A stretch of DNA of 24,495 nt from CAZEMR01 sp964513465 (lineage in GTDB: Bacteria; Bacteroidota; Ignavibacteria; Kapaibacteriales; UBA2268). Positions 24,454 to 24,495 of this stretch are shown here, piece by piece; within the stretch, counting starts at the first letter, position 1, and every line of letters begins with the position of its first letter. The position numbers and the translations under genes are program-made. A model generated the notes under the pieces. That model searched no databases and was not told the DNA's origin. It worked only from the letters and a program-made list of their open reading frames with translations. Where the stretch lies: positions 1-24,495 of the forward strand of contig CAZEMR010000046.1 in NCBI GenBank assembly GCA_964513465.1. The letters are read 5' to 3'.

Positions 24454-24495
24454 TCACAAATTCATATTATCCTCGTTCATCGCCTCGAGGTGCTT
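24454..24495 (-). CDS. C-terminal end of a gene leaving the window (partial)
   Basis: Thirteen sense codons and a TGA stop (24454-24456) form an open minus-strand frame reading KHLEAMNEDNMNL. It continues past the right edge. Acidic, helix-like residues and a terminator just downstream support a real coding end. Too short to name. Confidence 0.6.
   Translation of the reverse strand, partial: KHLEAMNEDNMNL

Overview
The window reads as chromosomal DNA of a Gram-negative, probably uncultured bacterium of the Bacteroidota/Chlorobiota/Ignavibacteriota (FCB) group. My best guess is Ignavibacteria or Kapaibacteria, which is inference. The pointers are two proteins with C-terminal type IX secretion (T9SS) sorting domains, a PorV/PorQ-family outer-membrane protein, OmpA and choice-of-anchor-D surface proteins, AT-rich spacers full of TATATA, and few strong Shine-Dalgarno sites. 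No rRNA, tRNA, CRISPR array, insertion sequence or phage gene is visible.

Layout. A minus-strand pair (39-3767) encodes a small T9SS-sorted protein and a 973-residue VIT/VWA/TPR/DUF2135 protein. Minus-strand metabolic genes follow: MaeB-type malic enzyme (3977-6256), a DUF985 cupin (6390-6902) and an eIF2B-like protein (7117-7899). An outer-membrane beta-barrel gene (8001-8765) runs tail-to-tail into agmatinase (8762-9661), their stop codons overlapping. Divergent from agmatinase is a DUF255/YyaL-type thioredoxin-domain protein (9812-11893). A compact DUF4160/DUF2442 pair (12027-12547), AT-richer than its neighbours, sits before dusB (12554-13585), with a divergent 3-methyladenine DNA glycosylase at 13670-14281.

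The most distinctive block is 14462-20033. It holds a two-gene operon: an OmpA protein with a beta-barrel-like N-terminus and two OmpA-C domains, then a 1177-residue secreted protein with VWA, anchor-D repeats, two cohesin-like modules and a T9SS tail. A strong terminator follows at 20112-20144. Next comes a tightly spaced plus-strand run (20221-24041): NUDIX hydrolase, parA, parB, 4HBT thioesterase and a PorQ-like protein. The right end (24042-24453) is a gene-free island of REP-like repeats and perfect hairpins, followed by a terminator and the last 13 codons of a minus-strand gene that leaves the window.

How the genes fit together. The surface genes form one theme: T9SS cargo, two VWA proteins with intact MIDAS residues, OmpA anchors and a PorQ-like protein. 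This suggests a cell-surface adhesion or envelope-organisation module. ParAB is the chromosome segregation pair. The other genes are housekeeping. No defence system or clearly new enzymatic system is evident. The best candidates for novelty are the OmpA/VWA-cohesin operon, the T9SS-tagged/VIT-VWA operon and the DUF4160/DUF2442 pair.
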